From positions 1 to 43,222 of the forward strand of contig CADAIL010000043.1 in NCBI GenBank assembly GCA_902788035.1: a stretch of DNA of 43,222 nt, read 5' to 3'. Both the position numbers and the translations under genes were made by a program. This DNA is from an uncultured Lachnospiraceae bacterium (lineage in GTDB: Bacteria; Bacillota; Clostridia; Lachnospirales; Lachnospiraceae). Of this stretch, positions 8,152 to 16,199 are shown piece after piece. Below the pieces are notes generated by a model, which had not been told where the DNA came from, did no database searches, and saw nothing but the letters and a program-made list of their open reading frames with translations. How positions within the stretch are numbered: the stretch's first letter is position 1; each line of letters begins with the position of its first letter.

Positions 8152-8248
8152 CATTCTTCAACGCAGGATACTCGTGACTTTAGTCATGAGAGGAATGCGT
8201 AAATCAAACTCGTCTTCAACATGGGTGTAAAGCCTGCGTTGAAGAATG
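8152..8248 (+). repeat. long inverted repeat in the dinB leader, possible IS200/IS605-like relic
   Basis: The arms 8152-8167 and 8233-8248 are perfect 16-bp inverted repeats (CATTCTTCAACGCAGG and its complement). Between them CTCGTGAC-TTTA-GTCATGAG (8171-8190) forms a second hairpin whose form recalls the terminal hairpins of IS200/IS605 elements. No transposase is present. The two nested hairpins lie wholly within the predicted dinB leader. Confidence 0.6.
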
Positions 8249-8280
8249 CAGCTCGCGCGCGATCAGAGATCGCGATTTAC
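8241..8280 (+). repeat. family E repeat, partial copy
   Basis: This copy matches the 3' half of the 68-bp repeat at 13613-13680: GCAGCTCGCGCGC, then a GATC/GATC hairpin and the shared end CGCGATTTAC. The 5' half is replaced by the right arm of the inverted repeat. Confidence 0.6.
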
Positions 8281-8316
8281 CCAGAACCGGATTCAAACGG
8301 AATAAAGGAGGCACTC

Positions 8317-9579
8317 ATGGACCGCGTGATTCTCCACGCCGATGCCAACTGCTTCTATGCCGCCGTCGAGATGCTGCACCGGCCGGAATACGACGGTCAG
8401 CCCCTCGCGGTGGGAGGGGATGCCGAGAAGCGGCACGGCATTATACTGACAGCCAACTATATAGCAAAGCGGCGGGGAGTGAAGACAGGGTCAGCCCTCT
8501 GGGAAGCCCGGCAGGCCTGCCCCGGCCTTGTGATCGTCCCGCCGAATTATGACCAGTATCTGCGATTCTCCCGCTATATGCGGGAGATTTATTCTCATTA
8601 TTCGGACAAGGTCGAGTCCTTCGGCCTGGATGAGTGCTGGCTCGACGTGACAGACAGCGTCGGGATCCGGGGAGACGGCGTCTCCATCGCGCAGGAAATC
8701 AACCGCAAGGTAAAGAGTGAGCTTGGGATCACAATCAGTGTGGGAGTGAGCTGGAATAAGATATTTGCAAAATTCGGATCGGATTACAAGAAGCCGGACG
8801 CGGTGACGGACGTGAACCGGGACAACTACCGGCAGATCGTCTGGCCGAAGCCGGCGGAGGACCTTCTGTATGTGGGCCGGGCTACGAAGAGGAAGCTTGC
8901 CGGTGTCGGCATCCACACGATAGGACAAATTGCGGAAGCGGATCCGTCATATTTGCACTACATGCTTGGGAAGCAGGGGCTGATGCTGTCTGTATTTGCC
9001 CGCGGAGAGGACAAAACTCCGGTAGCACAGGAGAACACGGACGCGCCAATCAAGAGCATAGGCAACGGTATGACCATGCCGCGGGATCTGGTGAATGACA
9101 CGGAGGTGAAGATGGCGATCTACATGCTCTCCGAGTCCGTGGCGACGAGGCTGCGCGAGAACCATTTCGCCGGAGACGTCATCGAGATATTTGTCCGGGA
9201 TAATGACCTCATGGGCTTTACCCGCCAGCACAAGATCCCTTTTCCCACGAACATCTCCGATGAGATTGCAAGGCAGGCCATGCAGATCTTTCTCGAGAAT
9301 TACCGCTGGCAGAAACCGATCCGCGGCGTCGGCGTGCGCGTAGCCAGCCTGCACGGGGAGCGGTACCCTTATCAGCTCGACCTTTTTCAGAGTGAGGAGC
9401 GGCGGGAAAAGCAGCTCGCGGTGGATCGGGCGGTGGACGAAATCCGGAAACGGTTCGGGACGGAATCAATCCAGCGGGGGCTCATGTTCTTCGGACCGGA
9501 GATCACGCCGAGAAAAAGACAGGAGCAGACGATCCACCCGCATTCTTATCTGGAGAGGGGCAATCAGGCCTTCGGGTAA
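8317..9579 (+). CDS. dinB: DNA polymerase IV (Y-family)
   Basis: DinB is an error-prone translesion polymerase acting on damaged chromosomal DNA. The start is the ATG at 8317 with AAAGGAGG upstream; the longer in-frame reading from 8221 runs through the inverted repeat and is not coding. The 420-aa protein shows HADANCFYAAVE (metal-binding Asp), ESFGLDECWLDV (catalytic Asp-Glu), the WNKIFAKFGSDYKKP motif of the palm/fingers and a helix-hairpin-helix region near GVGIHTIGQIAEADP, followed by a little-finger domain. The C-terminus lacks a clear beta-clamp peptide apart from a candidate QLDLF at about residue 373. It has its own promoter. Confidence 0.95.
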   Translation: MDRVILHADANCFYAAVEMLHRPEYDGQPLAVGGDAEKRHGIILTANYIAKRRGVKTGSALWEARQACPGLVIVPPNYDQYLRFSRYMREIYSHYSDKVESFGLDECWLDVTDSVGIRGDGVSIAQEINRKVKSELGITISVGVSWNKIFAKFGSDYKKPDAVTDVNRDNYRQIVWPKPAEDLLYVGRATKRKLAGVGIHTIGQIAEADPSYLHYMLGKQGLMLSVFARGEDKTPVAQENTDAPIKSIGNGMTMPRDLVNDTEVKMAIYMLSESVATRLRENHFAGDVIEIFVRDNDLMGFTRQHKIPFPTNISDEIARQAMQIFLENYRWQKPIRGVGVRVASLHGERYPYQLDLFQSEERREKQLAVDRAVDEIRKRFGTESIQRGLMFFGPEITPRKRQEQTIHPHSYLERGNQAFG

Positions 9580-9796
9580 GAGATGTTTATGACGAAAGCG
9601 TAATCCATGCAGATGAGGGGACAGCCGGGCATTTGTATAAGGAATCGGAAAGGGATGATTCATCGGAATTTTTTTTCATTGATTCCGTAATCATCAAAAT
9701 TCGGAATGAATTGCAGTCTAATTGTGGATTTTGCTGAAATATTGCATATAAAATGTTGCAAAACAGATGGTTTATTGAACATTTTTGCTGAAAAAC

Positions 9797-9825
9797 TTGA
9801 GATTTGTGTGAGAACAGAGTATTAT
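9797..9825 (+). promoter_or_regulatory. promoter of the pyrophosphatase gene
   Basis: TTGAGA (9797-9802), 17 nt, TATTAT (9820-9825). The rest of the 340-bp interval after dinB is AT-rich, with direct ATTCGGAAT-like motifs near 9660-9710 but no gene. Confidence 0.65.
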
Positions 9826-9919
9826 ATAGTAAATCAAGTTCTTGGGCAAAAGGACTGAATCAGCGGAATGTGGACTGGCTGTGCAGACATATAGAGTGGT
9901 AGTAGAAGGAGGAATGACC

Positions 9920-11905
9920 ATGATGAGTTTTGTACCTGTATTTGTGCCGCTGTGCGCGGTGCTTGCCCTGCTCTTTGCGTTATACCTTGCAGGCTCTGTG
10001 CGCAAGGAGGAGGAGGGGACCGACCGGATGAAAGAAATATCCGGCGCGATCCGTGAGGGAGCCAACGCGTTCCTCTTCTCGGAATATAAGGTTCTTGTCA
10101 TATTTGCGGCAGTGCTGTTTGTCGTCATCGGAGTGGGCATCGGAAACTGGATCACTGCGGTTTGTTTCCTGATCGGCGCGATATTCTCTACCATGGCAGG
10201 ATTTTTCGGCATGAGAATCGCGACGGAGGCTAACGTAAGAACTGCAAATGCAGCCCGGACCTCCGGCATGGCCAGAGCCCTGACAGTTGCCTACCACGGC
10301 GGCGCGGTCATGGGATTTTCGGTCGTAGGACTCGGACTTCTCGGTGTGAGCGTCATTTATCTGGTCACCGGCAATGCGGATGTCCTCTTCGGCTACAGCC
10401 TCGGAGCATCCTCTGTCGCGCTTTTCGCCCGTGTCGGCGGCGGTATTTATACCAAGGCTGCGGACGTCGGCGCTGACCTTGTCGGCAAGGTTGAGAACAA
10501 TATCCCGGAGGATGACCCGAGAAACCCGGCAGTTATTGCTGATAATGTCGGTGACAACGTCGGTGACGTTGCCGGCATGGGCGCGGACCTTTTCGAATCT
10601 TACGTCGGCGCTGTTGTGTCGGCGATCACGCTGGGCATTCTTACCTATGACAGAGCAGGAGCAATCTATCCGCTCCTCCTTGCCGGAACAGGCATCATAG
10701 CGTCTATGATCGGAACGTTCTTCGTAAAAGGCGATGAGAACGGAAATCCGCAGGCAGCCCTCAACCGAGGCAGCTACGTCGCATATATTATTACGATTGT
10801 ATTTGCCCTCATCGGCAGCAATATGATACTCGGCTCGATGAAGCCGGCATTTGCCGTCATCTTCGGTCTCGCGGTCGGTTTCATTATCGGCCAGGCGACA
10901 GAAATGTTCACATCCGACAGGTACGCTTCTGTCAAGAAGATCGCGGAACAGTCCCAGACCGGTTCCGGAACCAATATTATCTCAGGTCTCGCAGTCGGCA
11001 TGAAGTCAACGGTCATCCCGATTGTATGCATTTGCATCGGCATCATGGGCGCTTACCTCATTGCCGGGCTGTACGGCATCGCGCTGGCAGCGGTCGGCAT
11101 GCTGGCTACGACGGGCAGCACGATCGCGGTCGACGCTTACGGCCCGATCGCCGACAACGCCGGCGGTATCGCCGAGATGTCAGGGCTTGACGAGAGCGTG
11201 AGAAATATCACAGACAAGCTGGATTCTGTAGGTAATACAACGGCAGCCATCGGCAAGGGCTTTGCCATCGGCTCCGCCGCGCTGACAGCGCTTGCTCTCT
11301 TCGTATCCTATGCACAGGCGGTTTCGCTGGATGCCATCAACATCATGGCTCCGAAGGTCATCGTCGGAATCTTCATCGGCGGCATGCTGACATTCCTCTT
11401 CTCGGCCATCACGATGGAATCTGTTTCCAAGGCGGCCTACAGTATGATCGAGGAAGTCCGCCGCCAGTTCCGTGAGGACGCCGGCATCCTGAAAGGCACC
11501 AGCCGTCCGGACTATAAGACCTGCGTCGGTATTTCTACAATCGCAGCCCTTCGCGAGATGATTGTTCCCGGTATCATTGCGGCTGCGGCTCCGATCGTCA
11601 TCGGCCTCCTTCTGGGCACCGAAGCGCTCGGCGGCCTGCTGGCAGGTGCGCTGGTCACAGGCGTTCTTCTTGCGATCTTTATGTCCAACTCCGGCGGAGC
11701 GTGGGACAACGCAAAGAAGTACATCGAGGGCGGCAACTACGGCGGCAAGGGCTCGGAGGCTCATCACGCGGCGGTCGTCGGCGACACGGTCGGTGATCCG
11801 TTCAAGGATACATCGGGTCCGTCCATCAACATCCTGATCAAGCTGATGACAGTGGTCTCGCTGGTGTTTGCGCCGCTGTTCCTGTCGATCGGAAGTTTGT
11901 TCTGA
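9920..11905 (+). CDS. hppA: membrane-bound ion-translocating pyrophosphatase
   Basis: The enzyme hydrolyses cytosolic pyrophosphate to pump H+ or Na+ across the membrane. The start is taken at 9920 ([11 protein letters not shown]): AAGGAGG at 9906-9912 is 7 nt away, while the ATG at 9914 is too close. The 661-aa protein is about 16 transmembrane segments long. Family motifs are clear: the substrate-binding stretch [13 protein letters not shown] with [20 protein letters not shown], and a C-terminal repeat with [15 protein letters not shown] and [15 protein letters not shown]. The motif [16 protein letters not shown] has Ala where K+-independent enzymes have Lys, so it should be K+-dependent. 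H+ versus Na+ specificity cannot be settled by eye. Confidence 0.95.
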   Translation: MMSFVPVFVPLCAVLALLFALYLAGSVRKEEEGTDRMKEISGAIREGANAFLFSEYKVLVIFAAVLFVVIGVGIGNWITAVCFLIGAIFSTMAGFFGMRIATEANVRTANAARTSGMARALTVAYHGGAVMGFSVVGLGLLGVSVIYLVTGNADVLFGYSLGASSVALFARVGGGIYTKAADVGADLVGKVENNIPEDDPRNPAVIADNVGDNVGDVAGMGADLFESYVGAVVSAITLGILTYDRAGAIYPLLLAGTGIIASMIGTFFVKGDENGNPQAALNRGSYVAYIITIVFALIGSNMILGSMKPAFAVIFGLAVGFIIGQATEMFTSDRYASVKKIAEQSQTGSGTNIISGLAVGMKSTVIPIVCICIGIMGAYLIAGLYGIALAAVGMLATTGSTIAVDAYGPIADNAGGIAEMSGLDESVRNITDKLDSVGNTTAAIGKGFAIGSAALTALALFVSYAQAVSLDAINIMAPKVIVGIFIGGMLTFLFSAITMESVSKAAYSMIEEVRRQFREDAGILKGTSRPDYKTCVGISTIAALREMIVPGIIAAAAPIVIGLLLGTEALGGLLAGALVTGVLLAIFMSNSGGAWDNAKKYIEGGNYGGKGSEAHHAAVVGDTVGDPFKDTSGPSINILIKLMTVVSLVFAPLFLSIGSLF

Positions 11906-11933
11906 TGCGAATAGTCTTTTAAACAGATAATAG

Positions 11934-12036
11934 AAAGGGCTGCCGCATTAAGGCACGCCACCAGAATATATGGCAGACGTTATTTGCAAACGTCTGCCAT
12001 ATATTCTGGTGACACCGTCTAGTGCGACAGCCCTTT
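11934..12036 (+). repeat. 103-bp palindromic element, family A copy 1
   Basis: A near-perfect hairpin: an inner 21-bp stem (CACCAGAATATATGGCAGACG and its complement) with an 11-nt loop containing TTTGCAAA, and outer arms AAGGGCTGYCGC. A homologue of exactly the same length, 103 bp, lies at 21795-21897. Both are 10-30 bp past a stop codon (hppA here) and end in T-containing arms, so they may act as terminators. The form resembles a MITE. Confidence 0.85.
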
Positions 12037-12064
12037 TGAGTGTCGGATTTTCTGCTGCCGGGGC

Positions 12065-12137
12065 GGCAGTCATGCGTGTCTTATTTACGCAGCCTTGCCT
12101 GCCAAGGCGAGTGTCCGGCAGGCAGTCATGCGTGTCT
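12065..12137 (+). repeat. 17-bp direct repeat
   Basis: GGCAGTCATGCGTGTCT occurs at 12065-12081 and again at 12121-12137. The second copy opens the family B element. Between them lies a GC-rich hairpin region (CCTTGCC/GGCGAG). Confidence 0.7.
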
Positions 12138-12668
12138 AATTCCCTGATCTCGACTGCCTGGGGTTTGGACGGCAGTAGATTTTCATGAAATCATCTCTAT
12201 TCTACTGAGAGCAGGAAAGAGGGCCGTCAGTCATCTTTGTTCAGTTCGGTATTCATTGACTGCCCGGGTGGTATAGAGGGCAGTAGATTTTCATGAAATC
12301 ATCTCTATTCTACTTGGTATAGAGGGCAGTAGATTTTCATGAAATCATCTCTATTCTACTGAGAGCAGGAAAGAGGGTCGTCAGTCATCTTTGTTCAGTT
12401 CGGTATTCATTGACTGCCCGGGTGGTATAGAGGGCAGTAGATTTCAGTAAAAGCACCTTTTGCTAACTGCTGATCAAAATCTCATATAAGTACATTTTAC
12501 CATCACATATCATCAAATTCAGAAAACGTGACTGCTTGTATGCTATATAATTTCAGTAGTCTTTCGACTGATTTGGCTAAAAATGAGCTGAAGTGACTGC
12601 CTATGCGATATGAGTTGACCCTTGTATGGCACTGCGGAAGTTCATTATTTTGCAAGATCGACTGCCGG
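12121..12668 (+). repeat. family B intergenic element, copy 1 (with internal duplication)
   Basis: A non-coding element homologous to 40657-41072. It opens with GGCAGTCATG, runs through several GGCAGT/ACTGCC pairs and closes with a 257-bp 3' part (12412-12668) that matches 40817-41072 (256 bp) from GACTGCCCGGGTGGTAT to CAAGATCGACTGCCGG. No ORF of substance and no transposase is present. The rest of the 983-bp interval after hppA (12669-12818) holds nothing that I recognise. Confidence 0.75.
12171..12432 (+). repeat. tandem duplication inside family B: 108 + 46 + 108 bp
   Basis: Units 12171-12278 and 12325-12432 are both 108 bp and appear to differ at one position; the intervening unit 12279-12324 is a 46-bp truncated version. 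Each unit starts GGCAGTAGATTTTCATGAAA and contains CAGTAGA/TCTACTG arms. The near identity indicates a recent expansion. Confidence 0.9.
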
Positions 12669-12818
12669 GTCACAGCTTAAAGAAATTGTCTCTTATGAAA
12701 TGTCTTCTCCGTATTTTTGATATGGGGAAAGGTCCAAAAATTAGTGGAAGATCCCAAAATAAGCCTTATAAGATTGAGCGGACTACATGAGAAGTGGTCC
12801 AAGAATCAGATGAAAAGA

Positions 12819-12854
12819 GGCTGTGAAGAAACGAATTAACGTTTTTTCACAGCC
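12819..12854 (-). terminator. terminator of the I42-like lipoprotein gene
   Basis: GGCTGTGAA and TTCACAGCC with further pairing of AAACG/CGTTT give a stem of about 14 bp with an AATTAA loop. On the minus strand it is followed by TCTTTTC. It sits 35 bp past the stop codon of the minus-strand gene. Confidence 0.75.
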
Positions 12855-12888
12855 CGTCAAATAAACAAAATTGCAAAGAACTTTGTGT

Positions 12889-13368
12889 TTACGGCAAGAT
12901 TGATGAGTCAGTAAGCATCGCAATAAGTGAGTCGGTCTGCTCGTCATCGATCATCATCATGGTAATCTTGCCATCTTTCACGGTGACGCGGCATATGTAT
13001 TCGAGATCATCGGGATTTGTCTCCCAGCTGCGGGCATATTTCGCAATGATGCGGGTCTCGCCGTCGCCGACAACTTTGAAGGCGTAGTGCTCGGTCTCGG
13101 CAGTGCCGACCAGTTCCTCGGACTCCGTGGAGTCGGCCTTCTTTGTAGTGTGCTCTGTCTCCTCGAGGACACCTTCACCTTCGAGCTCGACGGTCCATTC
13201 GTAACCGGTGGAGGGGATGCCTGTGTAGTCCGCAGTGATGGTCTTGTCGGAACCGAGAAGCTCCGCATTCGGCCAGGCGACTTTGAATTGTGAACCGCCG
13301 CAGGCTGTGAGTCCGAGGGCTGTAAGCGCGATAAGTAGTGCCATAATAATTGTGCATGTTTTTTTCAT
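12889..13368 (-). CDS. chagasin-like (I42) protease-inhibitor lipoprotein
   Basis: The 159-aa product has a lipoprotein signal peptide (MKKTCTIIMALLIALTALGL followed by the lipobox LTAC). The mature part shows chagasin/I42 hallmarks in order: a loop close to NPSTGYEW (here GIPSTGYEWTVE), a central G-rich strand and the RPWE-like loop near the C-terminus (here YARSWE). Proteins of this family inhibit papain-like cysteine proteases through these three loops. The DE loop is somewhat altered and the domain carries a Glu/Thr-rich insert. RBS AAGGAG is well placed. The gene shares a promoter motif (13531-13558) with the secreted-peptide genes further right. Inhibitory activity is inferred. Confidence 0.8.
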   Translation of the reverse strand: MKKTCTIIMALLIALTALGLTACGGSQFKVAWPNAELLGSDKTITADYTGIPSTGYEWTVELEGEGVLEETEHTTKKADSTESEELVGTAETEHYAFKVVGDGETRIIAKYARSWETNPDDLEYICRVTVKDGKITMMMIDDEQTDSLIAMLTDSSILP

Positions 13369-13508
13369 AAGAATCTCCTTATAGTCTTTATTCTGATGTG
13401 ATGGTCTCCGCTAATACAGGCGGAGGTGAAAACAATCGCCATGCGGAGGGATTCCAGTGCACCTTGCTCTGGTGCGGCGCAGGTATGATGGTCGTCATTT
13501 TGCAAGGC

Positions 13509-13558
13509 GGAGTTATCTCTCCCTAAGTATTATACGAAAATGCAGAGAAGAAGGACAT
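13509..13558 (-). promoter_or_regulatory. shared-type promoter P5 with 5' mini-hairpin
   Basis: On the minus strand TGTCCT, 13 nt, TTCGTATAAT (13531-13558) matches the motif seen at P1-P4, which all have 12-nt spacing. Seven nt beyond lies the hairpin GGAG-AGATAA-CTCC (13509-13522), at the predicted 5' end of the transcript. It drives the I42-like gene with a leader of about 150 nt. Confidence 0.5.
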
Positions 13559-13612
13559 AGTATGGAGGAAAATCGAGGAATTGGGGAATGATTGAGCCTC
13601 CGGCGGATCGCA

Positions 13613-13680
13613 GAGCTGCGCAAAGGAAGACGCACAGAGTGCGTCGCGCAGCTCACGCGCGATCGGAGATCGCGATTTAC
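13613..13680 (+). repeat. family E two-hairpin repeat, full copy
   Basis: GAGCTGCGC and GCGCAGCTC enclose GACGCAC/GTGCGTC, followed by a second hairpin CGCGATC-GGA-GATCGCG and the end ATTTAC. It aligns over 68 bp with 28967-29035 and over its 3' half with 8241-8280. Confidence 0.75.
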
Positions 13681-13765
13681 TACTAATCATATGCAGCGAA
13701 GCGGAGACCACAGGTAATCCACGCTTCACTTTTGAAAAACTATATGCTAGAATTAGTCATCGGCA

Positions 13766-13806
13766 AAGGCGCCTTAAAGGATACGTTTCTTTAAGGCACC
13801 TTTTTT
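13766..13806 (+). terminator. free-standing terminator upstream of dapL
   Basis: AAGG-C-GCCTTAAAG and CTTTAAGGC-A-CCTT form a strong stem followed by six T on the plus strand. No plus-strand gene ends here. It may end a short RNA or act as an attenuator in the dapL leader. No lysine-riboswitch signature is visible. The rest of 13681-13953 holds a small TCCAC/GTGGA hairpin near 13838 and no gene. Confidence 0.75.
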
Positions 13807-13953
13807 ACATTTAACGGGGAAATTGCAAGAAATCCACATCCTTACAGGTGGAGGGATGGCGTGCGAGAGGATGAAAACTCTGACTTGCACGGAGCGGGGG
13901 CAAAAGAATCTGCAAGCCTTCGCATAAAAACAGACAGAACGGAGGAGACAAAC

Positions 13954-15168
13954 ATGTTCCAAATCAACGAAAACTATCTGAAACTACAGGGAAGCTATCT
14001 TTTTTCTTCAATTGCGGCAAAGATCCGGGCTTACACAGAACTCCATCCGGACAAGAAAATCATCCGCCTTGGAATCGGAGATGTCACGCTGCCGCTGGCC
14101 CCGGCTGTGATCAGCGCACTGCATGACGCAGTCGACGAAATGGCAGTCCAGGAAACCTTTCACGGGTACGCGCCGGATCTGGGGTATGAGTTCCTGAGGA
14201 GTGCTATTTGCACAAATGACTTCCGGAGCAGAGGCGCGGACATCACCGTAGATGAGATCTTCATCAGCGACGGAGCAAAGAGCGACTCCGGAAACATAGG
14301 TGACATCTTCTCTGTGAACAACCGGGTGGCTATCTGTGACCCGGTCTATCCGGTCTACCTCGACTCCAATGTTATGGACGGGCGGGCCGGCGATTACGTC
14401 CCGGAGACGGAGCGCTACTCGAGGGTCATCTACATGCCCTGCACGGAGTACAACGGTTTTGTGCCTGATCTTCCGAAGGAGCAGCCAGACATGATTTACC
14501 TCTGCTTCCCGAATAACCCGACAGGCATGACGATTTCGAAGGCAGACCTTCAGAAGTGGGTCGATTACGCGCGTGAAGTCGGTGCGGTCATCATTTACGA
14601 TGCCGCATATGAGGCCTATATCACGGAGAAGGGCGTCGCCCACACGATTTATGAGTGCGATGGGGCGAAAGAGTGCGCGATCGAGCTGCGCAGCTTTTCA
14701 AAAAACGCCGGTTTTACAGGCACTCGTCTCGGCTATACGGTCGTTCCGAAGCAGCTTAAGTGCGGCGATGTCTCGCTCAATGCTCTGTGGGCGCGGCGGC
14801 ACGGAACCAAATTCAATGGGACGGCCTACATTGTTCAGCGGGCCGGCGAGGCGGTCTACAGCGAGGCCGGAAAGAAAGAGACTGCTGCACAGGTCGCATA
14901 TTATATGCGCAACGCGTCCTACATCCGCACATCTCTTCTTGACGCCGGCTACACAGTCTACGGCGGTGTGAACGCGCCGTATATCTGGCTGAAGACACCG
15001 CACGGGATGACGTCGTGGGAGTTTTTCGACTATTTGCTGGAAGGTGCAAATGTCGTCGGCACCCCCGGCTCCGGCTTCGGTCCCAGCGGTGAAGGCTTCT
15101 TCAGACTGACCGCGTTCGGTTCATATGAGAACACGAAAGAGGCGGTGGAGAGGATCTGCAGGATGTAG
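13954..15168 (+). CDS. dapL: LL-diaminopimelate aminotransferase
   Basis: DapL converts tetrahydrodipicolinate directly to LL-diaminopimelate using glutamate and PLP, a shortcut in lysine and peptidoglycan precursor synthesis found in many Clostridia. The start is the ATG at 13954 (MFQINENYLKLQGSYLF), 6 nt after GGAGGAG. The 404-aa protein is of usual length. It has the class I/II aminotransferase motifs IRLGIGDVTLPL, FPNNPTGM, YDAAYEAYI and the PLP-lysine motif SFSKNAGFTGTRLGY that is typical of DapL. It stands alone, convergent with the aldolase gene. Confidence 0.96.
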   Translation: MFQINENYLKLQGSYLFSSIAAKIRAYTELHPDKKIIRLGIGDVTLPLAPAVISALHDAVDEMAVQETFHGYAPDLGYEFLRSAICTNDFRSRGADITVDEIFISDGAKSDSGNIGDIFSVNNRVAICDPVYPVYLDSNVMDGRAGDYVPETERYSRVIYMPCTEYNGFVPDLPKEQPDMIYLCFPNNPTGMTISKADLQKWVDYAREVGAVIIYDAAYEAYITEKGVAHTIYECDGAKECAIELRSFSKNAGFTGTRLGYTVVPKQLKCGDVSLNALWARRHGTKFNGTAYIVQRAGEAVYSEAGKKETAAQVAYYMRNASYIRTSLLDAGYTVYGGVNAPYIWLKTPHGMTSWEFFDYLLEGANVVGTPGSGFGPSGEGFFRLTAFGSYENTKEAVERICRM

Positions 15169-15187
15169 TGTGTCCATCGTGTCAAGA

Positions 15188-15247
15188 CGGAGATCGGCGT
15201 TACGGTTTTGTCCACAGTGAGCTGTGTCCCGACCGGAGATCGGCGTT
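15188..15247 (+). repeat. two short CGGAGATCGGCGTT repeats
   Basis: CGGAGATCGGCGTT occurs at 15188-15201 and 15234-15247, each within a small hairpin (for example CCGAC-CGGAGAT-CGGCG). The sequence resembles the 3' hairpin of family E, so these could be decayed copies. They lie between the convergent dapL and aldolase genes. Confidence 0.5.
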
Positions 15248-15289
15248 TCGGATTAGAGTATGGGAGTGCTGTTCTGCAGGGGCACTTTC

Positions 15290-15955
15290 CTACTGCGGGA
15301 ATTTAATCTCTTCTGGGTAGCCCCAGGCTCGCAGCTCCTCGGGTCCGAAGACCGGCGGCTCCGTGCCTTTAGTGACCGTGAGAACGTGGTAGTAGATCTC
15401 GGCGAATTCTTCTATATAGTTGGCTTTTAGATAAGCGCTCTCGATATCTTTTTCATCGACAGCCAGAGCTCCGTGACGGGCAAGCAGGAGCGCATCAGAG
15501 ATTTTGACCGGTTCAATCACGGATTCGGCAAGTTCCATGCTGCCGGGTCTGCCGTACGGCGCAACGGGAATCACTCCGGTCTTAAGCCCGAGGACCATGG
15601 CTTCATAGACCACTGCCGGAATCTCTTTGCCGAGAACTGCGAAGACAGAGGCGTACATGGAATGCGTGTGGGCGACTGCCATGACCGCCGGACGAGTCTT
15701 GTAAATCATGAGGTGCATCAGAACTTCGCTGGAGGGGCGGATGCCTTTTCTGTACTCGATTACATTTGCATCAAGATCAATAACAGCCATGTCTTCAGGC
15801 GTAAGGAGTTCACGGTCCACGCCGGACGGGGTGATCACCACATAATTTGTCTCCGGGTCCCGCATGGAAAAGTTGCCGGACTTGTGCTTGCACAGACCGT
15901 CTCGCTGTGCGCTCTGGGCTATTGCTATGACTCGTTTTTTCAGTTCTTCTAACAT
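15290..15955 (-). CDS. class II aldolase (fuculose-phosphate aldolase type)
   Basis: A cytosolic Zn2+-dependent aldolase/adducin-family protein of 221 aa, the usual length. The metal and catalytic residues are visible: E77 (SSEVLMH), H96 and H98 (AHTHSMYAS) and H161 (ARHGALA), matching E73/H92/H94/H155 of E. coli FucA. The N-terminal SGNFSMRDPE phosphate-binding segment is intact, so the substrate should be a phosphorylated keto-sugar giving DHAP and an aldehyde. No fucose, rhamnose or 5-deoxyribose genes are adjacent, so the exact substrate is open; 5-deoxyribulose-1-phosphate salvage is one alternative. The start follows GGAAGGAAAAC. Confidence 0.88.
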   Translation of the reverse strand: MLEELKKRVIAIAQSAQRDGLCKHKSGNFSMRDPETNYVVITPSGVDRELLTPEDMAVIDLDANVIEYRKGIRPSSEVLMHLMIYKTRPAVMAVAHTHSMYASVFAVLGKEIPAVVYEAMVLGLKTGVIPVAPYGRPGSMELAESVIEPVKISDALLLARHGALAVDEKDIESAYLKANYIEEFAEIYYHVLTVTKGTEPPVFGPEELRAWGYPEEIKFPQ

Positions 15956-16118
15956 ATGTTTTCCTTCCTGTGAGCCCGGGTGGGCGGCACATTGTGATGG
16001 ATTTCGGTGTCTGAGAAAAGTTTAGCATATTCTGTCAGGTGCAGTCCACCGCAGTAATTCAGTTTGGAAGATATCAGATGCCGCCTGCCCGAATTCTGCA
16101 GCAATTTATAAAGAACAT

Positions 16119-16152
16119 AAAAAACCGCCGGACTTATTTGATCCGGCGGTCT
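16119..16152 (-). terminator. terminator of the coiled-coil protein gene
   Basis: ACCGCCGGA and TCCGGCGGT flank a short loop; on the minus strand the stem is followed by TTTTTTATG. It lies 50 bp past the stop codon at 16200. Confidence 0.9.
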
Positions 16153-16199
16153 TGAATATTCGTTTTAGTTGCAGCCTTTATTCGGGGCTATTGCCTTTA

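Noticed and set aside
8045..8316. Coding frames at 8045-8230 and the 5' extension of dinB from 8221
   Set aside because: They run through the promoter and inverted repeats, lack RBS, and the Y-family homology begins exactly at the ATG at 8317.
8082..8316. SOS control of dinB
   Set aside because: No CGAAC-N4-GTTYG box is present; the GAAGATATTCTTC palindrome does not match LexA.
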